A program made the position numbers and the translations under genes. 64,000 nucleotides of DNA. Origin: Peterkaempfera griseoplana (GTDB lineage Bacteria > Actinomycetota > Actinomycetes > Streptomycetales > Streptomycetaceae). The notes below the pieces were generated by a model, which searched no databases, was not told the origin of the DNA, and was given only the letters and a program-made list of their open reading frames with translations. This document shows, piece by piece, positions 32,404 to 40,784 of this stretch (its first letter is position 1; every line of letters starts with the position of its first letter). Location of the stretch: positions 1 through 64,000 of the forward strand of contig NZ_LIQR01000054.1 of the NCBI RefSeq assembly GCF_001418575.1. The letters run 5' to 3'.

Positions 32404-33672
32404 TCAGGTGTTTACAGTCGCGCCCGTGTCGTTCGTGAGGGTGTAGATGTCGGTGAAGTACTCCACTGTCCTCCCTGAGCTGTCCTTACCCAAGCCTTCG
32501 TGGATGCCTCTGGCCCAGACGGTGCTTGATCCGTCCAGCGAGAAGTACGGTCCGCCGCTGTCACCGCCGACGGTGTAGGTGCCGCCCGTCGTGGCCATGA
32601 CGAGGTCCGACCACGGGTCGTTGGCAGGCGACACGTTGGTCGCCTCAACTTGGATGCCGCAGATCACACCGCCGAATGCCCCGGATTCGCAAAGCCAATC
32701 CCCAACCGACACGTGCTGCTGGCCCACGACCCGCTTGGCGTTGTGGGTGTCACCATGCAGGATGCCGGGCCCGTCGTAGTACTCGTTGCCGGCAGGAGCG
32801 GCGATCAGGGCCGCGTCGTGGCTGCCTGGGACGTCCAGACTCTGGCCCAGGGAGTGGGTGAGATCACCGTTGGTGAAAGTTATGCCGTTGACGGGGGTTC
32901 CGCTGAGATTCTCCGAGCAGTGTGCCGCGGTGGCCATGTAGGTACGCCCGCTGGAGTCGTGCATGCCGAACGCGGTCGAGCAGCCGTCGCCGGTTGTCGC
33001 GTTCCGAATGACGTTGCCGCCCCAGTAGTTGGGTTGGTCGTCACACCGGCTCGGCGCACCGAGCACGGGCGCGCCTGTGAAGACACAGGTCGCCTGCAGT
33101 GTTACCGGCCCGCCGCCGTGGCCGGTGTGGACGGCCACGGCGAGCTCAGCGTTCAGGCTGACGGCCCGCGGGGCGGCCGCATGTCCCGCGAAGTCAAGTT
33201 GGATGCCGCTGCCGTCGACGAGGGGGTAACCCGAGACGGCGCCGGACATCCGAAGGCCGCGGCGTACAGCCGCTTTGAGATGTTCCTTGTCGTACCGGGC
33301 AGGTACCACGGTGACAGAGACTGTTCTGCGGAGACGCCGGACCAACCGCGCGACGTCCGGCGGCACGGCGCCATGCCAGTACACGGTGACTGTGTGATGG
33401 TCGGCATCGACCCGGGTGTTCACGAGCCCGTTGTGGCCCGTTCCCGGCTTGGCCGCAGCGTTGTGGATCTTCTCCGCGGCGGCGTCCAGGGGAATCTGCG
33501 CCATCATACGAGCGTAGGCGAGTTGGTCCATCCCGTACGGTATGGACGGAGGCGTGGTGGTGGCCGAAGCAGTGGCGGTCGTGGTGAGTCCGAGCGTCAT
33601 GGTCGCGGCCGCAGCGACCGCCAGGGCGCGTCGGGGCCAAGACCGGGTCGGCCGACAGTGCCGGTTCTTCAC
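32404..33672 (-). CDS. secreted trypsin/streptogrisin-like serine protease (S1)
   Basis: 422 aa from the GTG at 33672, which has GGAGG upstream. A basic start and hydrophobic run (RRALAVAAAATMTLGLTTT) form a signal peptide. Residues ~50-190 look like a propeptide. The S1 catalytic residues are TAAHC (His), GSHDAALI (Asp) and GGDSGGP (Ser), in order. Cysteine pairs around the active-site His and in LCESGAFGGVICG support an exported, disulphide-bonded enzyme. It would digest external protein. Single gene with its own terminator. Confidence 0.85.
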   Translation of the reverse strand: MKNRHCRPTRSWPRRALAVAAAATMTLGLTTTATASATTTPPSIPYGMDQLAYARMMAQIPLDAAAEKIHNAAAKPGTGHNGLVNTRVDADHHTVTVYWHGAVPPDVARLVRRLRRTVSVTVVPARYDKEHLKAAVRRGLRMSGAVSGYPLVDGSGIQLDFAGHAAAPRAVSLNAELAVAVHTGHGGGPVTLQATCVFTGAPVLGAPSRCDDQPNYWGGNVIRNATTGDGCSTAFGMHDSSGRTYMATAAHCSENLSGTPVNGITFTNGDLTHSLGQSLDVPGSHDAALIAAPAGNEYYDGPGILHGDTHNAKRVVGQQHVSVGDWLCESGAFGGVICGIQVEATNVSPANDPWSDLVMATTGGTYTVGGDSGGPYFSLDGSSTVWARGIHEGLGKDSSGRTVEYFTDIYTLTNDTGATVNT

Positions 33673-33783
33673 GGTGTGTCCTCCAGAGGGTTGGCAGGTG
33701 CAGACAGGAATTGCCCTCACCGGCGTATCTGCACGCTGAGAGCTGCCACAACGGCCAGAGCCCCAGCGTGGTGACAAGCGAGA

Positions 33784-33812
33784 CCCCAGCCGGACCGCAC
33801 CTCAGGCTGGGG
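33784..33812 (-). terminator. hairpin between the DUF2690 gene and the S1 protease
   Basis: CCCCAGCC (33784-33791) pairs with GGCTGGGG (33805-33812). A wider pairing of GAGCCCCAGC (33758-33767) with GCTGGGGCTC (33806-33815) is the alternative. Downstream of the DUF2690 stop on the minus strand. Confidence 0.5.
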
Positions 33813-33938
33813 CTCGCGACGATCAGTCAGGTCGGCACATCGACGAAGCTGCAGATCATATGCGCAGTGCAAGACCGGCTAGCAGCGATAGGAGCCGACG
33901 CGGTAGGGCTCTTGCGTCATGCTGACGACGTGACAGGC

Positions 33939-34445
33939 TCAGGCGCAGACGGCATCGACACCGTTATTCGGAGCCTTTGGATAGGCCCAGATGGTATTAC
34001 CGAGGTCGCCGCTGGACGTGTAGTGGACAGCCCAGATGCAGGCCTGATCGATGCCTTCGATCATGTTCGTCCACATCGGGCCGACGGAGCCGGTGTAGAA
34101 GCCGGAGCAGGTGGAGTTGTCGGGCATGCACTGGCGATGTGAACCCTCGTTGTCATCCTGGTGACCAGGCGTGTGAATGTCGACGATCGACCGACTGTTG
34201 TTCGTGAACCTCATTACCACCCAGTTGGTGAAGCAGCTGGTGGAGTACCAGTTCTCGACAGTGGCGACCACGTTGCCCGCAGTGTCCTTCACGTCTCCCG
34301 AGTTGGCCGGGTACGAGTTGTCGGCACAGTGGGAGCTGTAAGGATCCTGCCCCACATGAGTGGGGGTCGCTGCGTTCGCGGTCTGCGCACCCGACAGGGC
34401 CAGGCCGATCGCAACGATGGGAACAGCAAGACGGGAAACGCGCAC
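33939..34445 (-). CDS. secreted DUF2690-like protein
   Basis: 168 aa from the GTG at 34445 (GGGAGG upstream). Signal peptide VPIVAIGLALSGAQTANA, then HVGQDPYSSHC, the DGQDPY-type opening of the DUF2690 family, with cysteines that could form disulphides. It is divergent from the HTH-DUF2690 gene at 34738, which carries a second, related domain outside its membrane helix, so the two may recognise the same ligand or each other. No catalytic residues seen. Confidence 0.7.
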   Translation of the reverse strand: MRVSRLAVPIVAIGLALSGAQTANAATPTHVGQDPYSSHCADNSYPANSGDVKDTAGNVVATVENWYSTSCFTNWVVMRFTNNSRSIVDIHTPGHQDDNEGSHRQCMPDNSTCSGFYTGSVGPMWTNMIEGIDQACIWAVHYTSSGDLGNTIWAYPKAPNNGVDAVCA

Positions 34446-34737
34446 AGTATGCCTCCCATAGGCTTCTGACGGTTCGACTGCGGATGAAGGCGTGACGGCT
34501 AACCTGAGCGATCTGATCCGGGTCGTTGCAATCACGGACAAGCTCTGGAGCCCGTCCCCCCGGTGGTCGGTTGTGGACGGGCCGTGGTCCCAAGTCGCGC
34601 CCGACGGACCGTGGCCCAAGGCAGCGACGTGTCCGGCACCGACTCCGGATTGGCATGTTCGAGACTTCCCGACGACCCGGTGTTCGGACAGTCTTGGTGG
34701 CCGCCGAACGACAAAATCCGAACACGTGGGGGACGCT

Positions 34738-35670
34738 GTGGGTCGCCATCCGAATCCTGTGGACGCTCCTGAACAGGCGCTTGCCGACCTGGCCGCCGGA
34801 TTGCGGCAGCTGCGCATCCGCGCTGCGAACCCGCCCTACCGAAAGCTGGCCGCGCGTGCCCGCTACTCGGCCAGTACCTTGTCCGAGGCTGCTTCGGGAC
34901 GCCGGCTGCCCAGCAAAGCGGTCGTCGTGGCCTACGCAGCGGCGTGTGGAGCGGACCCCGACGAATGGGGGAACCGCTGGGAGGGCGTGGCGGCCGCCTT
35001 CCACGAACAGCGCGAGCGGCAGTCCACGGCCTCTCCTGCGAAGGCTTCGGAACCAGGCTCCGGTGCGGAGCCGCAGCCGACTGCCGGCTTCCTGGAAGCG
35101 GCGGCCGCAGCCACCGACCGGCGGCTGGGGCCCAGGTCACCTACCCGGACAGCCGCCGTTGTCGCTGCTGTTGTCCTGGCCGCCGGAGGTGTACTCACAG
35201 CCGCGCACAGCGGTTGGGGCCCCCCGGTCTCCGCAAGATCGGGCAGCCCTGCGCCGAGCCGACCCATCACCCTGAACGATGGGCAGGACCCGTACATCCA
35301 CGGCTGCGGACCGGATCAACAGGTGCTCGAAAGACGTCCTGTCTTCTGGCCCGACGGTGCACAGTACGGCGAGTTGGTGCTGTACTACTCACCGCACTGC
35401 GATGCAGGCTGGGGCTACGTCTACGGCCCCAACTCTCCACGCTGGGAGGTGTTCATCCGGGCCCACCGCATCGAGGACGACAAGGTCGCCGAGTCCAGTT
35501 TCTCCGGCACGGCACGTCCGAACTCGTGGGGAAACGCGCTATCCGCGCGGCACGGCTGTGTGCGTGCGGAGGCCTGGGTGGTCACCAAGAACACCGGCGC
35601 CACGTCGAAGCTGGCCATGACCAGCTGCTTCAGTCCAGGCGACCAGGCTGGCTCTCCCACCGCCCGCTGA
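34738..35670 (+). CDS. HTH - transmembrane - DUF2690 protein
   Basis: 310 aa from the GTG at 34738 (GGGGGA upstream). The N-terminal XRE-like domain (LRQLRIRAANPPYRKLAARA, YSASTLSEAASGRRLP) is followed by a linker, one membrane helix (AAVVAAVVLAAGGVLTAA, ~residue 155) and an exported DUF2690 domain starting DGQDPYIHGCGPD. It joins an intracellular DNA-binding-type domain to an external sensor-type domain, like a one-component membrane regulator. Longer in-frame starts exist upstream but lack homology. Adjacent divergent secreted DUF2690 protein suggests shared control. Confidence 0.72.
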   Translation: MGRHPNPVDAPEQALADLAAGLRQLRIRAANPPYRKLAARARYSASTLSEAASGRRLPSKAVVVAYAAACGADPDEWGNRWEGVAAAFHEQRERQSTASPAKASEPGSGAEPQPTAGFLEAAAAATDRRLGPRSPTRTAAVVAAVVLAAGGVLTAAHSGWGPPVSARSGSPAPSRPITLNDGQDPYIHGCGPDQQVLERRPVFWPDGAQYGELVLYYSPHCDAGWGYVYGPNSPRWEVFIRAHRIEDDKVAESSFSGTARPNSWGNALSARHGCVRAEAWVVTKNTGATSKLAMTSCFSPGDQAGSPTAR

Positions 35671-35829
35671 CCGCGAGCACGGGATGCCGCATTCCGATCC
35701 TGCTGAGCATCACTTTCGTCGCTCGACCCGTTCACGATGTTCATCGGCTCGGCTCATCTGACTGATCATTTCAGAATGAGATCGGCGTGACACTGGCGTT
35801 CGGCAGCGCACTCGAGCGAGACCTTTCGA

Positions 35830-35955
35830 GTGCCTGTCGATGCCGTTCCTGATGACCTGTGGGAACGCATAGCCCCGCTGCTGCCGCCCCGTCCCGCTCC
35901 GCGGCACCGCCACCCCGGTCGGCTCCCTGTGCCGGACCGGACCGCGCTGGCGGGG
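35830..35955 (+). pseudogene. 5' fragment of an IS5-type transposase
   Basis: VPVDAVPDDLWERIAPLLPP followed by GRLPVPDRTALAG is the conserved N-terminus of one IS5-type group. The rest is gone. After it a 17-bp stretch CCGCGCTGGCGGGGAAG appears twice, 60 bp apart (35943 and 36003), an internal duplication. Confidence 0.62.
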
Positions 35956-36089
35956 AAGACTCGGCAGCGGCGCGACGGGCAGCGACAACTGGCGGAACAC
36001 CCCGCGCTGGCGGGGAAGAGGCGCTGGCACACCGAAGTCACCAGTCGACCCAGCCGGCCCACGACAAGTCCTGGCTGTGGACTGCGAGG

Positions 36090-36582
36090 CCGCGACCAGC
36101 ACCGCTGCGCCGCCGACGACCCCGACCGGTCCCGCGAGTCCATCCGCGCCCCCATGGCCAGCCCGAAAAGGGGATGCTCTGCCCGCCAGCTGCGGCTGCA
36201 TTCGCCAGACGGAGATCCGGCCCGGCGTCCTGTATGCACTGATACTCCAGCTCAGCCCGAGCCGCTAAGCCTGTGCCCAGCGGCCATGGACGGCCCGAGG
36301 GCCCCTGACCGCCGGACGGGCGGTGGGGTCATCGTGGACACCAAAAGATCAACGGTGCTCACCGGTTCGCGGGAGTGTCGTGGCCTCGACCGAGCCGCTG
36401 ACTTCCCAGGAGAGACTGCTCTGCAGTTGTGCCCATGGGAACGTCATGGGAACGGAAGGATGGAGAAGGGCCGTGAAAGTCGGAGCAAGACGGGCGCGCG
36501 CTCCTCTGAGTTCAGGCCTCTGATCTGCGAGAACGGTCACCATCGAGCAAGAGCGGGAGTGATCACCAAAGTGTTGGTCACT
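36090..36582 (+). repeat. left-arm repeat, copy B (pairs with 27340-27795)
   Basis: Aligns to the left arm of att copy 2, with the doubled GGGAACG motif at 36434-36453 and the same GTGTTGGTCACT end. The 60-codon reading frame of copy A is broken in its first half here. No gene is visible from 36270 to 36893. Confidence 0.6.
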
Positions 36583-36626
36583 CTTACAAAGCAGGGGTCG
36601 GCGGTTCGAAACCGTCTGCGCCCACC
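36583..36626 (+). repeat. attachment-site-like tRNA 3'-half repeat, copy 4
   Basis: Identical 44-bp core with the left arm before it but no right arm after it: the form expected at an element's right junction. The DNA to the right (CCTTGCAGGCCTCTGACC) is unrelated to the right arm and may be the original chromosomal side. Confidence 0.65.
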
Positions 36627-36897
36627 CTTGCAGGCCTCTGACCTGCGGTTTTACCGGAAATTGGGCCCGGAATCGCAACCTGCGGCCTCTGCCTTCACTG
36701 CAGGTGAGCGAGGTTTTGGGGCAGGCTCCGCCGTCTCGGGCGGATGTCGCTGACCTGGGGTTTTGCCGATCGGTTCGGTGTCGTGCGAGCCGTCTGCCCT
36801 TGTGCGTGAGCATTCGGTGAGCGGCCCCGCTGACAAGGCGTCAGGCGGCCGGTCCGGGACAGTGGGATTAGCGGCTTTTCAGGAGGTTTCCGCGTGA

Positions 36898-37032
36898 GTG
36901 CTGGCGCCGTCAGTGCGGGGCGGGATCGGTGTGGATCTGAGGCTTGTCGCCCTCTGGGAGGCTGTCTACGGCTACTTCGCCGTCCGGCCGGAGTTCGGTG
37001 TGTTCGACGAGCTCGACGGCCTGCTCCGCTGA
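36898..37032 (+). CDS. possible 44-aa protein or 5' gene fragment
   Basis: GTG at 36898 with AGGAGG 11 bases before; reads VDLRLVALWEAVYGYFAVRP and FGVFDELDGLLR then a stop. It is protein-like but very short and ends where the converging Asp23-type gene also loses its conserved end, so it may be the start of a gene cut by a deletion. Confidence 0.35.
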   Translation: MLAPSVRGGIGVDLRLVALWEAVYGYFAVRPEFGVFDELDGLLR

Positions 37033-37096
37033 CGGGTGCGCGAACGGGCAGGCCGCAGCCGCCCGCCGAGCGCCTGCGTGCTCGACGCGCAGAGCA

Positions 37097-37573
37097 TCAC
37101 GCGCACCGCACCAGCCAGGGCATCGACGCGGGCGAGAAGATCGCCGGACGCGAGCGCCGCCTGACGTCGACGCCCTGGGCCTGCTCCTGGCTGTCAATCT
37201 CCTCGATCGCGTGGGTGATATTGCGGCTTACCCCAGCGGCCAGATCCGCGATCGACACGTCGTACTCACACACGATGTCCACGGCGACTGCGGCCTGGGT
37301 CTCGCCGACGTCCACCGAGACACCCTGTGTGACGCTCGGTCCACGTGAACCAGGGATGCGCTCACGGACCGCGCCGAGCGCCCGTGGGCCGCCGGTGCCG
37401 AGGTCGTACACCCCTGACGCCTCACGAGCGGCAATGCCGGCGATCTTCTGGACCGCGGCGTCTGCAATCGCGGTCCGGCCACGCTCCGTGACCAAACCGC
37501 CGCGTCCAGCCCCTGTGGAGGCCCGGTTCCCCGACGCCCCACCGCCTGATGCCTCTGCGGACACTGTGCTCAT
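37097..37573 (-). CDS. Asp23/Gls24-family protein, altered C-terminus
   Basis: 158 aa from the ATG at 37573. GRTAIADAAVQKIAGIAARE, then GVYDLGTGGPRALGAVRERI and DVGETQAAVAVDIVCEYDVS are typical of Asp23/Gls24 cell-envelope stress proteins. The conserved ending (a helix then VNIxVDDV) is replaced after RNITHAIEEI by a basic unrelated tail, so the gene probably lost its 3' end. A disordered Gly/Ala-rich N-terminus precedes the domain. The protein may still fold, as most of the domain is present. Confidence 0.68.
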   Translation of the reverse strand: MSTVSAEASGGGASGNRASTGAGRGGLVTERGRTAIADAAVQKIAGIAAREASGVYDLGTGGPRALGAVRERIPGSRGPSVTQGVSVDVGETQAAVAVDIVCEYDVSIADLAAGVSRNITHAIEEIDSQEQAQGVDVRRRSRPAIFSPASMPWLVRCA

Positions 37574-37821
37574 CAGTTCACACTTCGGGATGTACTGGCC
37601 GTGGGCGGGCCGGGCGACGAAGATGCAGTAGTTCTCGTAGGCCGTTACGTCACCGCTGACGCGGTCCGCTACCTGCCGGCGCGGCCAGCACGATCGACTT
37701 GGTGGTCCTGTCGGCCAAGACTTCCTCCGGTCATCAAGGTGCCGGCCGATCACTTGGGTGTCCACGCTTGCGGGGGCCGGGGTGGCCGGGCCTGCGACCT
37801 TGGTTCCAGATGGTGGATCGG

Positions 37822-38100
37822 TCAGTCGCGTGACCACTCGGTTTCGGCCTGGGGCTCGCCGACGGGGTGGGGCCCCTCCCAGAGCCGGATCCTGATCGCC
37901 AAGGGGCCGGGAGCGGGTTGCGAGAGCGTGCGCACGAACACGTCTCGCAGGTGGTTGGCCGCCTGCTGGGGTGGCCCGTCGGTTTCCAGAGGGTTCTGCA
38001 TGGGAGCGCCGTCCTGTTGGGACCAGCGGCCGTCGTCGTCCTTGGTCTCGAGAATCCACCGGTAGCGCCGCACGCCGGCCTCCTGCGATGACAAGCTCAT
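37822..38100 (-). CDS. hypothetical protein (92 aa) coupled to DUF5994 gene
   Basis: ATG at 38100 overlaps the DUF5994 stop (ATGA). It reads RYRWILETKDDDGRWSQQDG, then QAANHLRDVFVRTL and AIRIRLWEGPHPV, a small alpha/beta protein with no recognised domain. Translational coupling suggests a joint role with the DUF5994 protein. Confidence 0.62.
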   Translation of the reverse strand: MSLSSQEAGVRRYRWILETKDDDGRWSQQDGAPMQNPLETDGPPQQAANHLRDVFVRTLSQPAPGPLAIRIRLWEGPHPVGEPQAETEWSRD

Positions 38101-38729
38101 GCCGGAACGCCTTTCCACGGTCGAATCCTGTCGGCTTCCCCATCCGGCGGTTGTCGCCGCGTGGCCTGCAGAAGGCTGTCCTGGGTGCTGCGCTCGGGAC
38201 AAAGGGCGCCTCCGTCGGATTCCCATTCCTCTTCCCGGCTGCCGGGGGTATGGGCTGAAGGGCGGGTCCTGCCGTCCTTCGCCAGTAGGCAGCTCGCGGT
38301 GAGGAGGTTGTCCGGGTCGGCTGCGGCGGACATCAGTCGGGCGGCCGCGCGGGGGTCGGTCTCGGGCGGGATCACCAGGAGGTCCCAGCGGCCGACGGTG
38401 TAGGAGAGCAGGAGGAGGTCGTCGGTGTCCTGCTCGGTCGCGAACCACCCGACGTGCACCACGTGCCCGTTCACGGGCACTTTCCGCGGGATGGCTGGCC
38501 AGAACCGCGGGTTCACGGTGATCCGGGTGATCCGTCCCCAGGTTCGGTCCAGTGCGTCGGTCAGGGCGGGGAGTTCGACCGGGAGGTCGCGGGAGCGGGG
38601 CCACCAGGCACCGTCCAGCGGTCCGTGGGCCGCCGCACCCGGCGGGGTCAGAAGGAGGCGGGCCGGCGGAGGTAGGTCTCTTTTGCTGGTCGCCGGGATG
38701 CGGTCGACGGTCACGCTCATATCGGGCAC
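38097..38729 (-). CDS. DUF5994 family protein
   Basis: 210 aa. Conserved core LDGAWWPRSRDLPVELPALT, then NPRFWPAIPRKVPVNGHVVH and VGWFATEQDTDDLLLLSY, which define DUF5994. The last ~70 residues are a disordered extension. GTG at 38729 follows CGGAGG. Many streptomycete copies lie beside stress and regulator genes; function unknown. Two decayed relatives lie at 40463 and 42110 in this window. Confidence 0.75.
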   Translation of the reverse strand: MPDMSVTVDRIPATSKRDLPPPARLLLTPPGAAAHGPLDGAWWPRSRDLPVELPALTDALDRTWGRITRITVNPRFWPAIPRKVPVNGHVVHVGWFATEQDTDDLLLLSYTVGRWDLLVIPPETDPRAAARLMSAAADPDNLLTASCLLAKDGRTRPSAHTPGSREEEWESDGGALCPERSTQDSLLQATRRQPPDGEADRIRPWKGVPA

Positions 38730-38926
38730 CTGCCTCCGGGGCCGTCACCGACGGGCCCGGTGTTGTTGCGCGCCGGGAACGCCGCGGCATGGAAGCCGGC
38801 GTGCGAAGTGTTCCCGGTGTTCCGAGTCTACTCCGGTCGGGCCCCTGCGGTGCAGCCTCGGGAATCCTGACTGCCGGGACCGGAGCGGAAACCGAGTACA
38901 GGACTGCTCGGGCATATTGTGGAGGT

Positions 38927-39172
38927 ATGTCCGTTTACGTCAAGCTGGTGCGCGAAGCTTTGGCTCCTGCTGAGCCGTCCGGTGGCCCCCTTGACATGCA
39001 GTACGAGGACCGGCCGGGAACCGTCACATACGAATACGATCTGCATCCCAGCGGGGCGCTCAGAATCCTGCGGGTGTCCGAGAACGCTCCCCACGTCGTC
39101 GAAGGATTTTTCGGGCCCGGAGCGTGGCTCCAGGTCGCGGGTACCTATCTGCGCAGCGGTTCCGCGTACTGA
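38927..39172 (+). CDS. hypothetical protein (81 aa)
   Basis: ATG at 38927 with GGAGG five bases before. VYVKLVREALAPAEPSGGPL, then TYEYDLHPSGALRILRVSE. A compact beta-rich protein. A fragment of a close relative (MQHEDSPGGVTPEYDIHFLG) lies at 42178-42250. Confidence 0.62.
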   Translation: MSVYVKLVREALAPAEPSGGPLDMQYEDRPGTVTYEYDLHPSGALRILRVSENAPHVVEGFFGPGAWLQVAGTYLRSGSAY

Positions 39173-39195
39173 CGGTGCCCCACGACCTGTGAGCA

Positions 39196-39216
39196 GGGCC
39201 GGACTGCTGCCGGCCC
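39196..39216. terminator. bidirectional hairpin between converging genes
   Basis: GGGCCGG/CCGGCCC, 7-bp perfect stem and 7-base loop, between the 81-aa gene and the CorA gene, which converge. Confidence 0.5.
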
Positions 39217-39228
39217 GGGGCGGCCGGG

Positions 39229-40203
39229 TCAGAGCCAGTCCTTGCGTCTGAAGACGAGGTAGAGCAGCACGGAGAGGCTCGCGATGGCGGTGGTGGAGAG
39301 GATGAACCCCGACTGGTGGCCGAAGCCGGGGTAGGGGAGGTTCTGCCCGTAGAATCCGGTGATCGCGGTGGGCACAGCGATGATCGCGGCCCAGCTGGTC
39401 ACCTTCTTCATGATCAGGTTCATTCGGTTGGCCTGGACGGAGAGGTTGGTCTCCATGACCGAGGCCACCATGTCCCGCAGGGACTCGGTCCACTCGGTGG
39501 CGCGCAGCACATGGTCATAGACGTCCTGGTAGTAGGGCACGAGGGGTTCGGTGACCACATGCAGGCCGGGCCGCATGAGCGCGTTGACCACTTCGCGCAT
39601 CGGCAGGACCACGCGGCGAAGCTGCACCAGGGATTTTCGCAGTGCATAGGCGCGGCGCTGCACAATCTCGATCTGCCGGCGCCCCTCCTCGAAGAGCAGG
39701 TCCTCCAGCGCCTCGATCTGGTCCTCGAGTTGCTGTACCGCGCTGAAGTGCCCGTCGACGAGGTGGTCCAGCAGACCGTGCAGGAGAAAGCCGACTCCGT
39801 GCCCGGCCAGGTCGGGGCCCTGATCCCAGCGGGCGACCACATCCCGGACGGCGAGGCCGTCGTCCTGGCGGACGGTGATCAGCGCCTGGCTCGTGACGAA
39901 CACCGCGATCTCGCTGGTGGACAGCGCGCCGCTGTCGGGGGCGACGGAAACGGCGTACGCGCTGAGGAACTCGTGCGTGCGGTAGCGGTCGAGCTTCGGC
40001 CGCTGGCCCTGGTGGAGGGCGTCTTCGAGGGACAGTTCGTGGAGCCCGAACTCCTGGCCGACCTCGGTGAACTCGGCGTTCCCCGGCCGGTAGAGGTCGA
40101 GCCATACCACCGAGGACGCGTCGGCGAGGTACCCGGAGACATCGCCGACCGGGAAGTCCTCCAGGACCAGGGTGCCCCCGCGGTAGAGCCGAGTCCGCGC
40201 CAT
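39229..40203 (-). CDS. CorA-family divalent cation transporter with GQN signature
   Basis: 324 aa from the ATG at 40203. Long soluble N-terminus, then the stalk helix (VLRATEWTESLRDMVASVM) and two C-terminal membrane helices. The loop after the first helix should read YGMN; here it is YGQNLPYPGF. The GMN motif forms the ion-selecting mouth in CorA, so magnesium selectivity may differ, or the protein belongs to a ZntB/atypical branch. The cell-inward basic tail RRKDWL is kept. Confidence 0.85.
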   Translation of the reverse strand: MARTRLYRGGTLVLEDFPVGDVSGYLADASSVVWLDLYRPGNAEFTEVGQEFGLHELSLEDALHQGQRPKLDRYRTHEFLSAYAVSVAPDSGALSTSEIAVFVTSQALITVRQDDGLAVRDVVARWDQGPDLAGHGVGFLLHGLLDHLVDGHFSAVQQLEDQIEALEDLLFEEGRRQIEIVQRRAYALRKSLVQLRRVVLPMREVVNALMRPGLHVVTEPLVPYYQDVYDHVLRATEWTESLRDMVASVMETNLSVQANRMNLIMKKVTSWAAIIAVPTAITGFYGQNLPYPGFGHQSGFILSTTAIASLSVLLYLVFRRKDWL

Positions 40204-40462
40204 GGCCCGAGCCTAGCCAGATCCCGCCGATTCTTGCGTCAGCAGGGGCCTGGGCGTGGGAATGTCCCGTGACCGGCGCGTCGTCCCCGCGGACGGGAGG
40301 CTGGGGGCCGGCCGGCCCGCAGGGTCAGCTGCCCAGCGGGCCCCTGCTGCGGAGTACCGCGAAACCACCGGGAACACTTCGAGGGCGGCACCCATGGGGG
40401 CATCGTTTCCGCCGAGTGACCACGCCGGGTGAGTTCAAGCCCCGGGGTCAGGTCTACGCAGC

Positions 40463-40610
40463 ATGGCGACGATGACCGTCCATCCGCTTCACCCGGCGGA
40501 CGCCTACTCCGCCCGCCGCCCCATTGTCGCTCTGCGTTCTTCGAGGGAGGCCCGCCGCCCCGGCCACCTCACCGGCGACCGGTGGCCGTACTCGCGGCAT
40601 CTCACGCGCA
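40463..40610 (+). pseudogene. decayed DUF5994 fragment
   Basis: MATMTVHPLHPADAY at the start, then GHLTGDRWPYSRHL, corresponds to the start of DUF5994 (GPLDGAWWPRSRDL in the intact gene). Downstream similarity is lost. The 580 bp from 40204 to 40784 contain nothing else I recognise. Confidence 0.38.
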
Positions 40611-40784
40611 CTGGCAGACGGTGCCGTTGGCGCGGACGCGGCGTGAGGCGGCCGAGCTGTCGCCGGGTTTGCGTGAGCGGATGGCCCACCGGCATCGGGT
40701 TCGGAACCGGGTTGCGCCCCTGCGCCCACCTCAGCCGGACCTGCGGCCTCGCTCTTCCCAGGGGGAGGTCCGCACGGCGTGACG

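Noticed and set aside
35943-36019. Two copies of CCGCGCTGGCGGGGAAG 60 bp apart, CRISPR-like spacing
   Set aside because: Only two copies, the first still codes for the transposase fragment (TALAGK), and no cas genes are near. An internal duplication is simpler.
36894-37631. 245-codon plus-strand frame starting at a GTG with AGGAGG
   Set aside because: After ~40 codons it is antisense to the Asp23-family gene and reads Ser/Ala/Arg-rich; the other frame (36898-37032) is the more protein-like use of that ribosome site.
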